In this document: piece after piece, positions 1-9,224 of the stretch
How the letters are laid out: the number at the start of each line of letters is the position of its first letter
How positions within the stretch are numbered: position 1 is the stretch's first letter
Assembly (NCBI GenBank): GCA_004556565.1
Contig: SFGN01000015.1
Coordinates: forward strand, 13,301 to 77,300
DNA from: Lachnospiraceae bacterium
GTDB lineage: Bacteria > Bacillota_A > Clostridia > Lachnospirales > Lachnospiraceae
DNA: 64,000 nucleotides
Direction: 5' to 3'
Made by a program: the position numbers and the translations under genes
Notes under the pieces: model-generated
What the model saw: only the letters and a program-made list of their open reading frames with translations
The model's database searches: none
Told to the model about the DNA's origin: nothing

Positions 1-441
1 TTTGTTTCTTCTGCTTCGTATTTTTGATGCTTCGTATTTCCTCTATATTTTACATTTCTTCTTTTTTTCTCACCTCTTCCCCTTACTTCACACGTTCAAA
101 GATCAAAACTATACTTAACACTCCCACAACTTTTTCTTTAAACGCAAGAAGAGCAAAATCAAAATTTTGATTTTGCCTGTTTTAACAGTTACAGATCCAT
201 TACATTAGGTAAATTTTATCACTTTTCAAAAAATTCATCAATTATGCATGAACAGAAAATATTCTTTTTTAAATATACTCTAAAATCCCCTTTACATTTT
301 ATTATTCACCGTTTATAATGATCATATCCATTTTTATTCCGTTATATATTCTTTTTATTTCAAGTCAAGCATAGATAAACCTAATTTTCTTTTTTTATTG
401 CATTATCCAAACAATTTATATTATACTGAAAGGAGAACTGA
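1..441. other. AT-rich intergenic region before the first gene
   Basis: No supportable gene is seen in the first 441 bases. The stretch is very AT-rich and holds a perfect 24-bp palindrome (listed separately). The bases at the left edge read on the minus strand contain a GA-rich tract resembling a ribosome site region, so a minus-strand gene may begin just left of the window; that cannot be checked here. The right end carries the AAAGGAG ribosome site of the nuclease-like gene. Confidence 0.6.
153..176. repeat. Perfect 24-bp palindrome without loop
   Basis: The half-site GCAAAATCAAAA is followed directly by its exact reverse complement. It could be an operator for a dimeric regulator or a zero-loop hairpin; no T-run typical of an intrinsic terminator follows on either strand. 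Function is unknown. Confidence 0.6.
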
Positions 442-1428
442 ATGGAAAATACCACTTTACAATGGCATCCTGCCTTTGCCGCCGCGCTACGGATTGAACT
501 GGCAGAGCAGCTTGAAATGCTGGAAATTGAGGATGAGCATATTCTGGGGCACAAACCTTTACAGATTGACGCCATTGTCGTAAAGAAACACAAGAATGTC
601 CATATCAATAATAAAATCGGACATATTTTTAAGAAACATAATATCATTGAATACAAATCACCGGATGACTATTTGAGCATCAACGATTTTTACAAAGTGT
701 ACGGATATACCTGTTTTTACCAGTCTGATACTTCATCCGTGCTGGAGATACCGCCGACAGAATTAACTCTCTCTTTTGTCTGTTACCACTACCCAAGAGA
801 AATGATCCGGCATCTGGAAGAGACACGTAAACTGACGATTTTGAAATATTCAGAAGGGATCTTCTATCTGAAGGGAGACTTCTTTCCCATCCAGATTATT
901 TTAGCTGACCGGCTTCCATCGGAAGAAAACTTCTGGCTGAGTCACCTGAGAAACAACCTGCAGACCGGAACGGAAATTGGGGATTTGATGAAACAGTACA
1001 ATCAGAATAGATACTCGAAGTGGCATCAGGATGTGATGAATGTTATCGTACACGCCAACAAGTCTAAAATAATGGAGGAAAAGAAGATGTGTGAAGCGTT
1101 AAGAGAAATATTTGCAGAGGAATTGGAGGAATCAAAAGAACAAGGCAGAGAAATCGGAAAGGAAATCGGCAAGGAAATCGGCAAGGAAATCGGCAAAGAA
1201 ATCGGAAAGGAAATCGGCAAAGAAATCGGCAAAGAAATCGGAAGGAACAGACAGCTGATCGAGCAGATATGTAAAAAACTCCGCAAACAAAAGACCTTAA
1301 CCCAGATTGCCGATGAAGTGGAAGAATCCCCCGAAACGATTGCTCCTATCATAATAGCCGCCGCTGAATTTGCCCCGGAATATGATGCCGAAAAAATCTT
1401 TGAGCATATCTATGGAGAAATGCTTTGA
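442..1428 (+). CDS. PD-(D/E)XK nuclease-like (Rpn/transposase-associated family) protein with EIGK repeat
   Basis: A 328-residue cytoplasmic protein. Around residues 39-75 it shows an LQID...IEYK pattern, an Asp followed by an E-x-K strand, which is the core of PD-(D/E)XK nuclease folds; this family in gut Firmicutes is usually annotated as Rpn or PDDEXK-transposase-like. The C-terminal third is charged and helical, with eight EIG(K/R) tetrapeptides in a row (about residues 237-268), then a short helix-turn-like segment near residues 280-300. The start is chosen because AAAGGAG lies 6 nt before the ATG. It stands alone and is closed by a strong hairpin. Nuclease activity is inferred from the motif only; the copy number of the repeat probably varies between strains. 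Confidence 0.7.
   Translation: MENTTLQWHPAFAAALRIELAEQLEMLEIEDEHILGHKPLQIDAIVVKKHKNVHINNKIGHIFKKHNIIEYKSPDDYLSINDFYKVYGYTCFYQSDTSSVLEIPPTELTLSFVCYHYPREMIRHLEETRKLTILKYSEGIFYLKGDFFPIQIILADRLPSEENFWLSHLRNNLQTGTEIGDLMKQYNQNRYSKWHQDVMNVIVHANKSKIMEEKKMCEALREIFAEELEESKEQGREIGKEIGKEIGKEIGKEIGKEIGKEIGKEIGRNRQLIEQICKKLRKQKTLTQIADEVEESPETIAPIIIAAAEFAPEYDAEKIFEHIYGEML
1150..1242 (+). repeat. 12-bp tandem repeat, in frame, encoding EIGK units
   Basis: About 7.7 copies of GAAATCGG(A/C)AA(A/G) lie inside the nuclease-like gene. Because the unit is 12 bp, gain or loss of copies keeps the frame and only changes the length of a charged helix. Confidence 0.9.
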
Positions 1429-1447
1429 AATCACATATTAAAATCAA

Positions 1448-1508
1448 AAAACATCCCCGACAGAATCATCAGCATTTTATAAACACTGATTTTATCGGGG
1501 ATGTTTTT
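1448..1508. terminator. Bidirectional intrinsic terminator
   Basis: Arm AAAACATCCCCGA pairs with TCGGGGATGTTTT, leaving a T-run after it on the plus strand and the complementary A-run before it, so it can end both the plus-strand nuclease-like gene and the minus-strand dehydrogenase gene that converge here. Confidence 0.85.
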
Positions 1509-1562
1509 ATTGCTAGTATGATGCACCCTAAATACCTTATTGTTTCGGTGAGGATGCTTTAC

Positions 1563-2573
1563 TCAAAACTTAATTGTCACATTGAGGGCTTTGTCCGGGT
1601 CTGAAGCTGTCCGGATTGCCTCGGAAATCTGTTCCAGAGGGAATTCCTGTGTAATGATAGCTTCCAGATCCCATTTTCCTCCTGCCATGATTTCCATGAC
1701 ATCCCGCACATCCTCCGGAAAATAACCGCCGGAGCCAATGATACTTTTCTGTGCGTAAGTCATATGAAGAAGATCAAGCCGGCGCGGTTTATTATTCACG
1801 GCCACGGCCACAAAGCGGCTGATGATTTTTCCGTACTGCATGAAGGAATCTAAAATACTTTCCGCACCTGCCGCATCGATCCAGCAATCAATATCCGGGG
1901 CTGTTCCGTTTAAAGATGGGGCTGTTCCGAAATAATCCACAGCTTTTTCTACAAAATTTTCCTTTTCTGTATTGCAGACAGAGAACCCCAGTTTTTGTGC
2001 GATTCCCAAGCGATAATCAGACACATCGCAGACCATGACTCTATCCATCCCGAAGTATTTCAATGCCACGGACGCCGCCAGACCGATTGTCCCGCATCCG
2101 AACACAACTGCATTTTCTCCCTCTTTCGGCTGACCCCGGCGGGCGGCACGGCAGCCTACCGTGAACGGCTCAATCAGGCATGCAAGCCTGTCTGAAATTT
2201 CCTCCGGCACAGCATACAGAGAGTGATCACGCTTTGCTTTCGGAACCAGAATATATTCCGAAAAACCTCCGATCGTGCCGGCACGTCCGGTATCATTTTT
2301 GGTAAAAAGGGGATAGGGATAAACCCGCTCACCGACTTTGAATTCCGCAACATTCTTTCCGACTTCTACAACGCGGGATATCGTTTCATGGCCAAACTCT
2401 CCGCCCACATTGACTTTGTGTCCTGTATTGGGACCTTTTGTATAAACGGCTACATCGGTTCCGCAGATACTGGAATAAATATTTTTGATAACCACATCAT
2501 TATCGCCGCAGACAGGATTCGGCAGTTCCCGAACCTCAACATTTTCCTGCCCCAGATAAATCGCTGCTTTCAT
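1563..2573 (-). CDS. Medium-chain dehydrogenase/reductase (zinc alcohol dehydrogenase family)
   Basis: A 336-residue cytoplasmic oxidoreductase. The catalytic zinc ligands are visible as ICGTD (Cys37) and GHE near residues 61-63, and the NAD(P)-binding Rossmann motif as VVFGCGTIGLAA near residue 157. The lobe that holds four structural-zinc cysteines in classical enzymes has none here, so only the catalytic zinc is expected. Overall it resembles sorbitol/threonine/butanediol dehydrogenase-like members; the substrate cannot be read from the sequence. The start follows AGGAGG by a normal spacing. Its neighbours do not suggest a pathway. Confidence 0.85.
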   Translation of the reverse strand: MKAAIYLGQENVEVRELPNPVCGDNDVVIKNIYSSICGTDVAVYTKGPNTGHKVNVGGEFGHETISRVVEVGKNVAEFKVGERVYPYPLFTKNDTGRAGTIGGFSEYILVPKAKRDHSLYAVPEEISDRLACLIEPFTVGCRAARRGQPKEGENAVVFGCGTIGLAASVALKYFGMDRVMVCDVSDYRLGIAQKLGFSVCNTEKENFVEKAVDYFGTAPSLNGTAPDIDCWIDAAGAESILDSFMQYGKIISRFVAVAVNNKPRRLDLLHMTYAQKSIIGSGGYFPEDVRDVMEIMAGGKWDLEAIITQEFPLEQISEAIRTASDPDKALNVTIKF

Positions 2574-2644
2574 GCTGCTAAACCTCCTGAATTTATAGTT
2601 TCTTTAATCATAATTGCAAATCTGCAGCAAGCGCTCTGTTTTTC

Positions 2645-3847
2645 CTACAACATCCCGCACTGATTGTACTGTACGCCCGCCTGGCGAAGTTTCAGAATTC
2701 TTGCATCCTTGCCCGGATGGCTGCTTGCTAAATTTGCAAATAATCCTTTCATCTGTTTTTGATTTCCGCAAATCATATCGAGAAGCGAACAAAGATATGT
2801 TCCATAGCCCAGCTCTGCCGAAAAATGATCTGCCTCAAACTCTTTATCGCGGCTGGATTTCATAACGAGCAGTACACCCAGCTTCGTCCAGAGCCACATT
2901 GCTCCCATCACCATTATGTCAAACATGAACTTTGACAGAGATGTCATCAGGCTGCCTATCAGCCCTTCCTCACCTCCCATAAAAGCACAGGCAACGTGTG
3001 CCATAATTTCACCTATTCCGACAAGTACCCTGATAATCATAACCATGGCGGAGATGATCATATTCCCGACCGAAACAACAAGAATCAGATCCGTATCATG
3101 ATGTGATAAATGACCGAACTCATGTCCCAAAGTCGCTTTGATTTCATTATCCGGCAGTTTTGCAAGCCCTGCTGTCACGCATACAGTTTTCCGTCCTGTC
3201 GCAAATGCATTTGGTACTTCTTCATCACATATGTATAATTTAATATCCAGCGGAAGTGACGGGTCTTTCTTCCTTGCCCTGTCATAAACTTCCTGGAACA
3301 GGCGCAGCAGCCGTTCCGCCTCCGCTTCATTCTGGATTTCTTTACATTTTGTCTGCTTCCGAAGCAGCCACTCACCGGCCGGGGAAAGAGCAATTGTCAG
3401 AGAAATAAGGTAAAGTGCAATACCGGCAAGCAATCCCTGCCATGCTGCCAGTCCCGTAAACAAGATTACAATTCCGCCGATAATAAAAACATTTAAAATA
3501 AGATAAATGAAAACCGGAATATTTGATTGCCTTGTTACACTTTTGAAAAATTCCAGCAGATAAAAACTGCCTGTCGACGGTGTGCCCTGTTTCTGTGCAT
3601 TCCGTTCAACGTCTTGCTGCATCTGTGCTCCGATCTGTGCATCCTGCGCTGTTATCTGCGTCCCCTTCACTCCGGCCTGTACTTGTATTCCCTGTGCTCC
3701 GGTCTGTGTCTGAATTTTCGGTTTCCTTGCTTTGTTCTGTGCATCTTGTGTCGTCATCTGCATTGCTCCCAGCGATTTGCCGCAGTGACGACAGAATTTT
3801 GCTCCTTCTTCAACCTGTTTCCCACAATATCTGCAAAATTTACTCAC
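2645..3847 (-). CDS. Zinc-ribbon M48-family membrane metalloprotease
   Basis: A 400-residue protein starting at a GTG preceded by GAGGAGG with 5 nt spacing; an upstream ATG in frame has no such site. Residues 5-24 form a CxxC-CxxC zinc ribbon, followed by a Gln-rich linker, two TM segments near residues 111-152, and an M48 peptidase domain with GHEFGH (zinc ligands His242 and His246, catalytic Glu243) and a downstream EFEAD motif whose Glu338 is the likely third ligand; more hydrophobic segments lie between them. M48 enzymes (HtpX/Ste24 type) cut membrane or misfolded proteins. It is the 3'-most member of a long run of zinc-ribbon and membrane proteins, suggesting quality control of that system. 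Confidence 0.85.
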   Translation of the reverse strand: MSKFCRYCGKQVEEGAKFCRHCGKSLGAMQMTTQDAQNKARKPKIQTQTGAQGIQVQAGVKGTQITAQDAQIGAQMQQDVERNAQKQGTPSTGSFYLLEFFKSVTRQSNIPVFIYLILNVFIIGGIVILFTGLAAWQGLLAGIALYLISLTIALSPAGEWLLRKQTKCKEIQNEAEAERLLRLFQEVYDRARKKDPSLPLDIKLYICDEEVPNAFATGRKTVCVTAGLAKLPDNEIKATLGHEFGHLSHHDTDLILVVSVGNMIISAMVMIIRVLVGIGEIMAHVACAFMGGEEGLIGSLMTSLSKFMFDIMVMGAMWLWTKLGVLLVMKSSRDKEFEADHFSAELGYGTYLCSLLDMICGNQKQMKGLFANLASSHPGKDARILKLRQAGVQYNQCGML

Positions 3848-3942
3848 AACACCCTCCTCATATGCTTCGCTTTCTACATTTCCAAAACGTTTTCTCACGA
3901 GGCTTCATATAAATAATCCGCCCCGGCTGCCCAATTTTTTAT

Positions 3943-4437
3943 TTAAACTTTGATCACTGACACTCTGCCGTCAGCACTGACCGCCCTGCAGCAGTCGACA
4001 TAGACCTCAATAAAATCATATCCGCCCCTCATAGCGAGTGAACGTGCTTTTTCCAATCCTCCCGGAAGTGCCTGCCCTGCCTTATAATGTTCAATAATCT
4101 GTCCTGTCATATCCAGAGTATGAACCTCATACGGCCTGCCGAGATAGCATATAGAAACATATCCCAAAAGCAGTCCTGAAAGCTCCACTTCAGGAAACTC
4201 GTTTTTGATAATGTCAATAATTTCGTTTACTTTCTGAGCATTATGAACATGTCCTCCGGCATCCAGCCTGTGCATTGCCTCCATATATGCTTTCGATCTG
4301 GGCTGCCTGAGCAATCGGTCAATTTTCATTTTTTCCGTCTGGTTCAAAACCTGTTTCTCCCGTGTCTGAGGCCTGGTATTTAACGTAACCTGGGTGTCCG
4401 TCTTCGTCTGCTGTGGTCTAAAAATCGGTCTTGGCAT
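3943..4437 (-). CDS. Hypothetical protein (164 aa) of the tubulin-like locus
   Basis: Not recognised. The first 45 residues are polar and Gln/Thr-rich, probably disordered; the rest looks like a compact alpha/beta domain ending in a region with Cys-Cys (VDCCRAVSADGR). No TM segment or signal peptide. The start follows AAGGAGG with 8 nt spacing. Its position between the AAA+ ATPase and the M48 protease, all on one strand, suggests it belongs to the same functional unit. Confidence 0.6.
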   Translation of the reverse strand: MPRPIFRPQQTKTDTQVTLNTRPQTREKQVLNQTEKMKIDRLLRQPRSKAYMEAMHRLDAGGHVHNAQKVNEIIDIIKNEFPEVELSGLLLGYVSICYLGRPYEVHTLDMTGQIIEHYKAGQALPGGLEKARSLAMRGGYDFIEVYVDCCRAVSADGRVSVIKV

Positions 4438-4612
4438 GATTATGTCCTCCTTATTAACATCCGTCTTTTGCGTATTTCCTTTTATATATACAGCTGTCTT
4501 TTGTTCATTTCTCTTTATACATCACACCATCCAGACAATATCCTGCCTGATGATACTTCCGAGCTGCTGTCATCTCCGCCCATAATACTCCTTCCCCTCT
4601 TTTCTCATTAAG

Positions 4613-6184
4613 TTATACCAACAACCTTCTGACATTTGACCCTGCCTTCTTTGTGATTCTCTGAACTCCGATCGGCCTTCCGGATGCGGGTACCGCGCGT
4701 TCTTTCCCCCACTCACGGATTGCCTCAATCTTTTCCGGACTTGTCTGGGAAAGAGGAACCACATTGTTGAATGTAGAAATTATATTTTCCTGTGTAAGCT
4801 GGAACTCATCATTTGCCATGATACGATAGGCCAGCTCTCTTGCTGTAGACTCCAGGTCCGCAGCGGTAAATCCATCCGTTATCTCTACAATATGATCGGC
4901 AAAACCGCCTGCAAAATCCAGTTTCAAATATTTTCTCATGTAAATTTTCAGGATTTCCCTGCGCTCATCCGCCGTCGGCAGATCGACAAAGAACAATTCA
5001 TCAAAACGTCCTCTTCTTAACAATTCTGAAGGGAGCATGGAAACGTCATTTGCCGTTGCAACCACAAATACCTGCTTTTTGCACTCCTGAAGCCAGAACA
5101 GAAATTGGCCCACCATCCTGGTGGAAACGCCGCCGTCCCCGCTGCTTCCCACACCTGAAAGCCCTTTTTCTATCTCATCAATCCACAGCACGCACGGAGC
5201 CACATTTTCCGCGGTTGACAGTGCGTCCTTTAACTGCTGCTCCGTCTGTCCCACATATTGTCCCTGAACAGTCGCGAAATCAAGACGGTACAACGGCATT
5301 TTCCAGTTTGCCGCAATTGATTTTGCAGACATGGATTTTCCACATCCCGGAACACCCACCAGCAAAATTCCTCTCGGCGGTTTCAGACCTCTCGCTTTCA
5401 TTTCATCACGTTTTTCCGGACTTAAAAGCTGCTTTTTCTCGTCCAGCCACTTTCTCAGACCTTCAAGTCCGCCGACATCTTTCACGCTGTCATCGACATC
5501 TATTTTTTCCAGCCCGGAAATATCGGAGAACAGCCGGTCTTTTGCAAAACGAATTTCATCAAGGTCGATTTTGCGGATACATTTTTTCGCAATCAGCGCT
5601 GCAATGACATTTTCTGCTTCGATCCGGGAAACCCCTGCCAGCATGGAAGCCGCTTCTCTTACATCCGAATTGTCCCATTCAATCGGAATCTCGTTACGGT
5701 AATCATCAATGTATTCTTTTATGATAGAATACATTTCTTCTTCGTTGGGCAGATCTATTTTCACCATCATGCCCTGACGCTGAAGCTGATTCCAGATACT
5801 GTTTCCGGTCACGACGATAACCATGCCGCCTGTCTCATTTGCCAGATCGACCAGTGCCAGTATCTGACGTGCATCTGCATTGTCACAGCTGATGTCCGGC
5901 ACTTCTGTAAGCACAAGTGTCAGATACTGTCTGCGCTGCATCTGCTCCATCATAAAATCGATCGCCCCATAAAATGATTTATCCTCATTCAATGATTTTT
6001 CTGTTGTCAGATCATAAGTCCCTTTTGACAACGTATGCACATAGAACGGCAATGACAGCTCTGTTGAAACATCCCTCAGGATTTCCAACGTTCTTGCCTT
6101 TTCCATGGAATCAATCACAATAAAGGGAATTCTTGCAATAGAATACCGCTGCAACAACTCTTTACATTTTGCCGCCTCACTCAT
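4613..6184 (-). CDS. AAA+ ATPase
   Basis: A 523-residue soluble protein with an N-terminal region of about 235 residues that looks like a degenerate second ATPase-type domain, then a canonical AAA domain: Walker A GVPGCGKS (277-284), Walker B CVLWIDEIE (331-339), sensor-1 Asn in VVATAND (about 379), and a LLRRGRFDELF arginine-finger segment (389-399). The C-terminal lid is short and Ser/Pro-rich. It resembles the classical AAA subfamily of FtsH/katanin-type remodellers. The start was placed at the ATG 7 nt after AGGAGG. It probably remodels or unfolds a component of the surrounding membrane system; the substrate is unknown. Confidence 0.85.
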   Translation of the reverse strand: MSEAAKCKELLQRYSIARIPFIVIDSMEKARTLEILRDVSTELSLPFYVHTLSKGTYDLTTEKSLNEDKSFYGAIDFMMEQMQRRQYLTLVLTEVPDISCDNADARQILALVDLANETGGMVIVVTGNSIWNQLQRQGMMVKIDLPNEEEMYSIIKEYIDDYRNEIPIEWDNSDVREAASMLAGVSRIEAENVIAALIAKKCIRKIDLDEIRFAKDRLFSDISGLEKIDVDDSVKDVGGLEGLRKWLDEKKQLLSPEKRDEMKARGLKPPRGILLVGVPGCGKSMSAKSIAANWKMPLYRLDFATVQGQYVGQTEQQLKDALSTAENVAPCVLWIDEIEKGLSGVGSSGDGGVSTRMVGQFLFWLQECKKQVFVVATANDVSMLPSELLRRGRFDELFFVDLPTADERREILKIYMRKYLKLDFAGGFADHIVEITDGFTAADLESTARELAYRIMANDEFQLTQENIISTFNNVVPLSQTSPEKIEAIREWGKERAVPASGRPIGVQRITKKAGSNVRRLLV

Positions 6185-6254
6185 CTCATTTCCTCCTGTA
6201 CAGCGTTTGTATAACGTTTGCGAAATAACAAACTTTTTTCTTATCGTATATTCT

Positions 6255-6300
6255 GACATAAGCCACAGCAAATAGCTAAGTATTCATTGTGGCTTATGTC
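6255..6300. repeat. 13-bp inverted repeat upstream of the AAA+ gene
   Basis: GACATAAGCCACA is perfectly repeated in inverse after a loop of 20 nt. It lies between two minus-strand genes, lacks a T-run, and could be an operator, an attenuator or an mRNA-stability stem. Confidence 0.55.
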
Positions 6301-6348
6301 GGCAACACGTCGGCTCATCTGCCTGAGCGAAGTGTTTCCTGTTCGATA

Positions 6349-6798
6349 TTAAAATCTGTTCACTTTATGGTTTCTTATCACACTTGATAGTTTCCCGCTG
6401 TGGTCTTTTCTCGCCGAATCTTCCAATGATTTCTGTGCGCTGTCCGCCTGGTCAAGCACCAGCTGCACAAACTGTTTCCGCTGTTCTTCCGGAACTGCCG
6501 GAATATCAACAGCCTTTGCCAGAAATGCCATTTCTTTTCTCATGGAAAGTAATGCCTGCACGAGAGCACCTTCGCTCCCCCTTGCCCGGGACATATCTTT
6601 CTGGAATTTATCTGATGCCGCGTTCAGACGGGTATTGACGGCTTCCATCAACTTTGCCGAAAAACGCTCTGCCACGCCGGACTGCCACTCAATCGTCCCC
6701 CGATGCATTGCCTGCATCACTTCACTATCATCTTCTTTTGCCTTGAATACTTTCAGCACCTCGACCCATTCAGCATATGTATGTGGAGTACGGATCAT
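6349..6798 (-). CDS. Hypothetical coiled-coil protein (149 aa)
   Basis: Not recognised. It is all-helical, without TM segments or cysteines, and ends in a basic tail. The ATG at 6798 is chosen because AAGGAGG precedes it by 7 nt; it overlaps the end of the upstream zinc-ribbon gene by 4 nt, so the two were probably translationally coupled. Within this locus it might be an adaptor for the AAA+ ATPase encoded next, which is an inference from position only. Confidence 0.6.
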   Translation of the reverse strand: MIRTPHTYAEWVEVLKVFKAKEDDSEVMQAMHRGTIEWQSGVAERFSAKLMEAVNTRLNAASDKFQKDMSRARGSEGALVQALLSMRKEMAFLAKAVDIPAVPEEQRKQFVQLVLDQADSAQKSLEDSARKDHSGKLSSVIRNHKVNRF

Positions 6799-7408
6799 CT
6801 GCGTTTCCTCCTTACAACGACCTGCGGCGGTTCGATATTCCATTCCGGCAGTCCCTTAGCCAATGCAGATCGTTCTTCCTTACAGTCCTCTGTCAGAGAA
6901 ACCGGCTGGAAAGAAAAACCTCGCTTTTTCGACTGCTTATCACGTTTCACCAATTCTTCCACCGCTTGAGTCACCTCCGGCTTCTCTACAGCTGCCGCAA
7001 ACGGATTAGTTGCAAGTTCTTCCTTCACTTCCGCAAACGGATTAGTTACAGGTTCTTTCTTCATTTCCGCAAATGGATTAGTTGCAGGTTCTTCCTTCAC
7101 TTCCGCAAATGGATTAGTTGCAGGTTCTTCCTTCACTTCCGCAAATGGATTAGTTGCAGGTTCGGATTAGTTGCAGGTTCTTCCTTCACTTCCGCAAACG
7201 GATTAGTTGCAGGTTCTTCCTTCACTTCCGCAAATAGATTATCGGCGGGCTCTTCTTTCACCGCCGGTTTCGGAGCTTCATATTTGGTTCCGCATTTAGT
7301 ACAGAATTTTCCTCTTACTTCAGCCCCGCAATTTGAACATATTTTTATCGCCGGTTCTGACGGACTGGATTGTGCATTAATAAACTGTGCTCTCTGTTTT
7401 GCATCCAT
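6795..7408 (-). pseudogene. Zinc-ribbon protein with 12-residue repeats, interrupted by a frameshift
   Basis: The N-terminal part (from 7408) has a CSNCG...CTKCG zinc ribbon at residues 24-41 and then VKEEPATNPFAE repeats, but its frame runs out after three copies. The same repeats continue in another frame, ending in a polar, basic C-terminal tail at 6795. At 7163/7164 one 36-bp unit is only 17 bp long, a loss of 19 bp, which explains the shift. Restoring one full unit would give a single protein of about 210 residues. It may be a genuine broken or switched-off gene, or an assembly error in a repeat. Its neighbours before and after are intact. Confidence 0.75.
7003..7271 (-). repeat. 36-bp tandem repeat (12-residue unit VKEEPATNPFAE)
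   Basis: On the plus strand the marker GGATTAGTT starts at 7003, 7039, 7075, 7111, 7147, 7164 and 7200, with a degenerate copy at 7236. All steps are 36 bp except 7147 to 7164, which is 17 bp; this short unit causes the frameshift. Confidence 0.9.
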
Positions 7409-7420
7409 AACTTTCCCCTC

Positions 7421-9166
7421 CTATGCATTCATCTTAATTCTTCTGGTTGCATCAGATTGTTTCTGTACATACTGTTCCGGTGAAAGGGTATCTATCAAAT
7501 CAAGCACCTTCTGACTTTCCACATCTCGCTCTGCAAATTCATTTCTAAAATCCACAACTTCCGCCAGTGTTGCTCTGATAATCTCTGTACCGCTTTTACG
7601 CAGGTCTTCATACTGATTTTCTGTTGTCTGACGCTGTACTTCCAGATTTTTCTTCGCCGTAAAATGGTTGACCATCATGCCGATTCCGGCAACCGCTGCA
7701 ATGATTCCCAGAATCCAGCTGCCTGTCACGAGCAGGATCAGGCCAAGTGCCGCGATTACACCGCCGCCATAAAGACAGAACTGCTGGAATCCCGAAAGAG
7801 CCAGCCTGGAAAGAACATCAGCTTTTTCTTTATCGATGTTACTGTTGTAAATTGCAACCAATTCACCTTCGTTTTCTCCATCCTTTGTCATCCCCTGGAA
7901 AATCTGTTTGTCTCCTGCATTCAGATGGATTTCTATCTGGTCCGGGATTTTACTTCTGTTCGTTGCGATCACATCCTCGTAAGCATCCCGCACCCATTCT
8001 TTAGAAAGGGATAAGGCAAACTTCTGAGTGGACACACTTGAATTTGTGCTTTCCGGCTTCATTGCCGCATCTGTCAGAAGCTGTGTGAAATCTTTGTGCG
8101 TTTCAAATGCTGTATTTTCTACTTGCATTGCATCCTCCGCGCGCTGTTTGTCTCCTTCATAATCAACAATGAACTGATTCAGTTTTTCTTTTTTTCTGAG
8201 AGGAATTTCCTCGTCATCAAAATCTGTAACCAGTGAGTCCAGGACTTCGTCAAGCTGCTTTTTAACCGCACCTGTCGTTATCGGCTGTTCGAAAATATTT
8301 GTCAGATATTCAAATATTGTTGCATGCAGATGAGCGCCTTCCATAATATCGCGGAGGACCGACCACGTGGTGCTGTATTTCTTTAAATATGTATATTGTG
8401 TATCTTTCAAAGGCATTCGTTTCTGATTAATTGCGGCAGACCACTGGCTCGTCTGCTGTTCCACGAATCCCGGCTTTTCTTCAAGCTGTGCAAGCCACTG
8501 TTCAATATGCTTTGCGACAACCCCCTCAGAATCCGCACCGAGAAGTCCGCTTGCATAAGCATCAAGCATGATAATGCATTTTCTGTCCAGATTTTCCGCA
8601 TCCTGGTTTTCAAAATAACGTTTTGCCCATTTCAGGCATGCCTGTTTCCGGTCTGCGCGCCTGCAGATAAGTGCAAAGAGAAGAGATGTCTTTTCATCAT
8701 CTCGTTTGATCGCCTCCCTGACTGCTCTGTCCGCAATCTCCGGTTTGTCATTGATCCATGCTGCAAGTGCAACCAGACACGGTGCCAGCCAGTAATTCGG
8801 AGTTGTGATCATCATTTCTTCCGTCACATCCGTGATCGTATCTTTTTTCACGATACCGAGATCATCAGCCTGCAGCACACCTGTAGTCGTTCTTCTAATC
8901 TCTGCATAGTGACCAAAATTCTTTTCCAGTTCCTGGCGAATCTTGACCAGTCGGATCTCCGCCTTCTGCAGTTCAGACTGTCTTGCCGCCTCTGCCACAT
9001 AATCATGGAACTCTCGTGCCAGTTTCGACAACTCATCATTGACTATAGAAACATTATTATTCACTGTTCCAATGTTTCTGTCCAATACTTCGATGTTTTT
9101 GAAAACAACCTCCAGATTCCGCTCAATTCTGTCCAGGTTCGCCTGTTCAATGATTCTTTCCGCCAT
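7421..9166 (-). CDS. Coiled-coil membrane protein of the tubulin-like locus
   Basis: About 581 residues. The N-terminal 90 residues form a heptad-rich coiled coil; the middle is helical and acidic, reminiscent of alpha-solenoid segments; near residues 460-510 a glycine-rich hydrophobic hairpin (two TM segments) is followed by a second coiled coil. The start is taken at the ATG preceded by AAGGA; earlier in-frame ATG and TTG codons lack a properly placed site. No enzyme motif is visible. Coiled coil, TM hairpin, coiled coil resembles membrane-shaping or scaffold proteins and fits a locus with a tubulin-like GTPase; the exact role is unknown. Confidence 0.7.
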   Translation of the reverse strand: MAERIIEQANLDRIERNLEVVFKNIEVLDRNIGTVNNNVSIVNDELSKLAREFHDYVAEAARQSELQKAEIRLVKIRQELEKNFGHYAEIRRTTTGVLQADDLGIVKKDTITDVTEEMMITTPNYWLAPCLVALAAWINDKPEIADRAVREAIKRDDEKTSLLFALICRRADRKQACLKWAKRYFENQDAENLDRKCIIMLDAYASGLLGADSEGVVAKHIEQWLAQLEEKPGFVEQQTSQWSAAINQKRMPLKDTQYTYLKKYSTTWSVLRDIMEGAHLHATIFEYLTNIFEQPITTGAVKKQLDEVLDSLVTDFDDEEIPLRKKEKLNQFIVDYEGDKQRAEDAMQVENTAFETHKDFTQLLTDAAMKPESTNSSVSTQKFALSLSKEWVRDAYEDVIATNRSKIPDQIEIHLNAGDKQIFQGMTKDGENEGELVAIYNSNIDKEKADVLSRLALSGFQQFCLYGGGVIAALGLILLVTGSWILGIIAAVAGIGMMVNHFTAKKNLEVQRQTTENQYEDLRKSGTEIIRATLAEVVDFRNEFAERDVESQKVLDLIDTLSPEQYVQKQSDATRRIKMNA

Positions 9167-9224
9167 ACTTTCCTTCATCCTGTTAACTATATTTTCTTTA
9201 TACAAAATTACACAAATCTTTCAA

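Noticed and set aside
1150..1242. The 12-bp repeats as a CRISPR-like or phase-variable array
   Set aside because: Units are contiguous without spacers, lie in a coding frame, and a multiple of 3, so they cannot switch the gene off.
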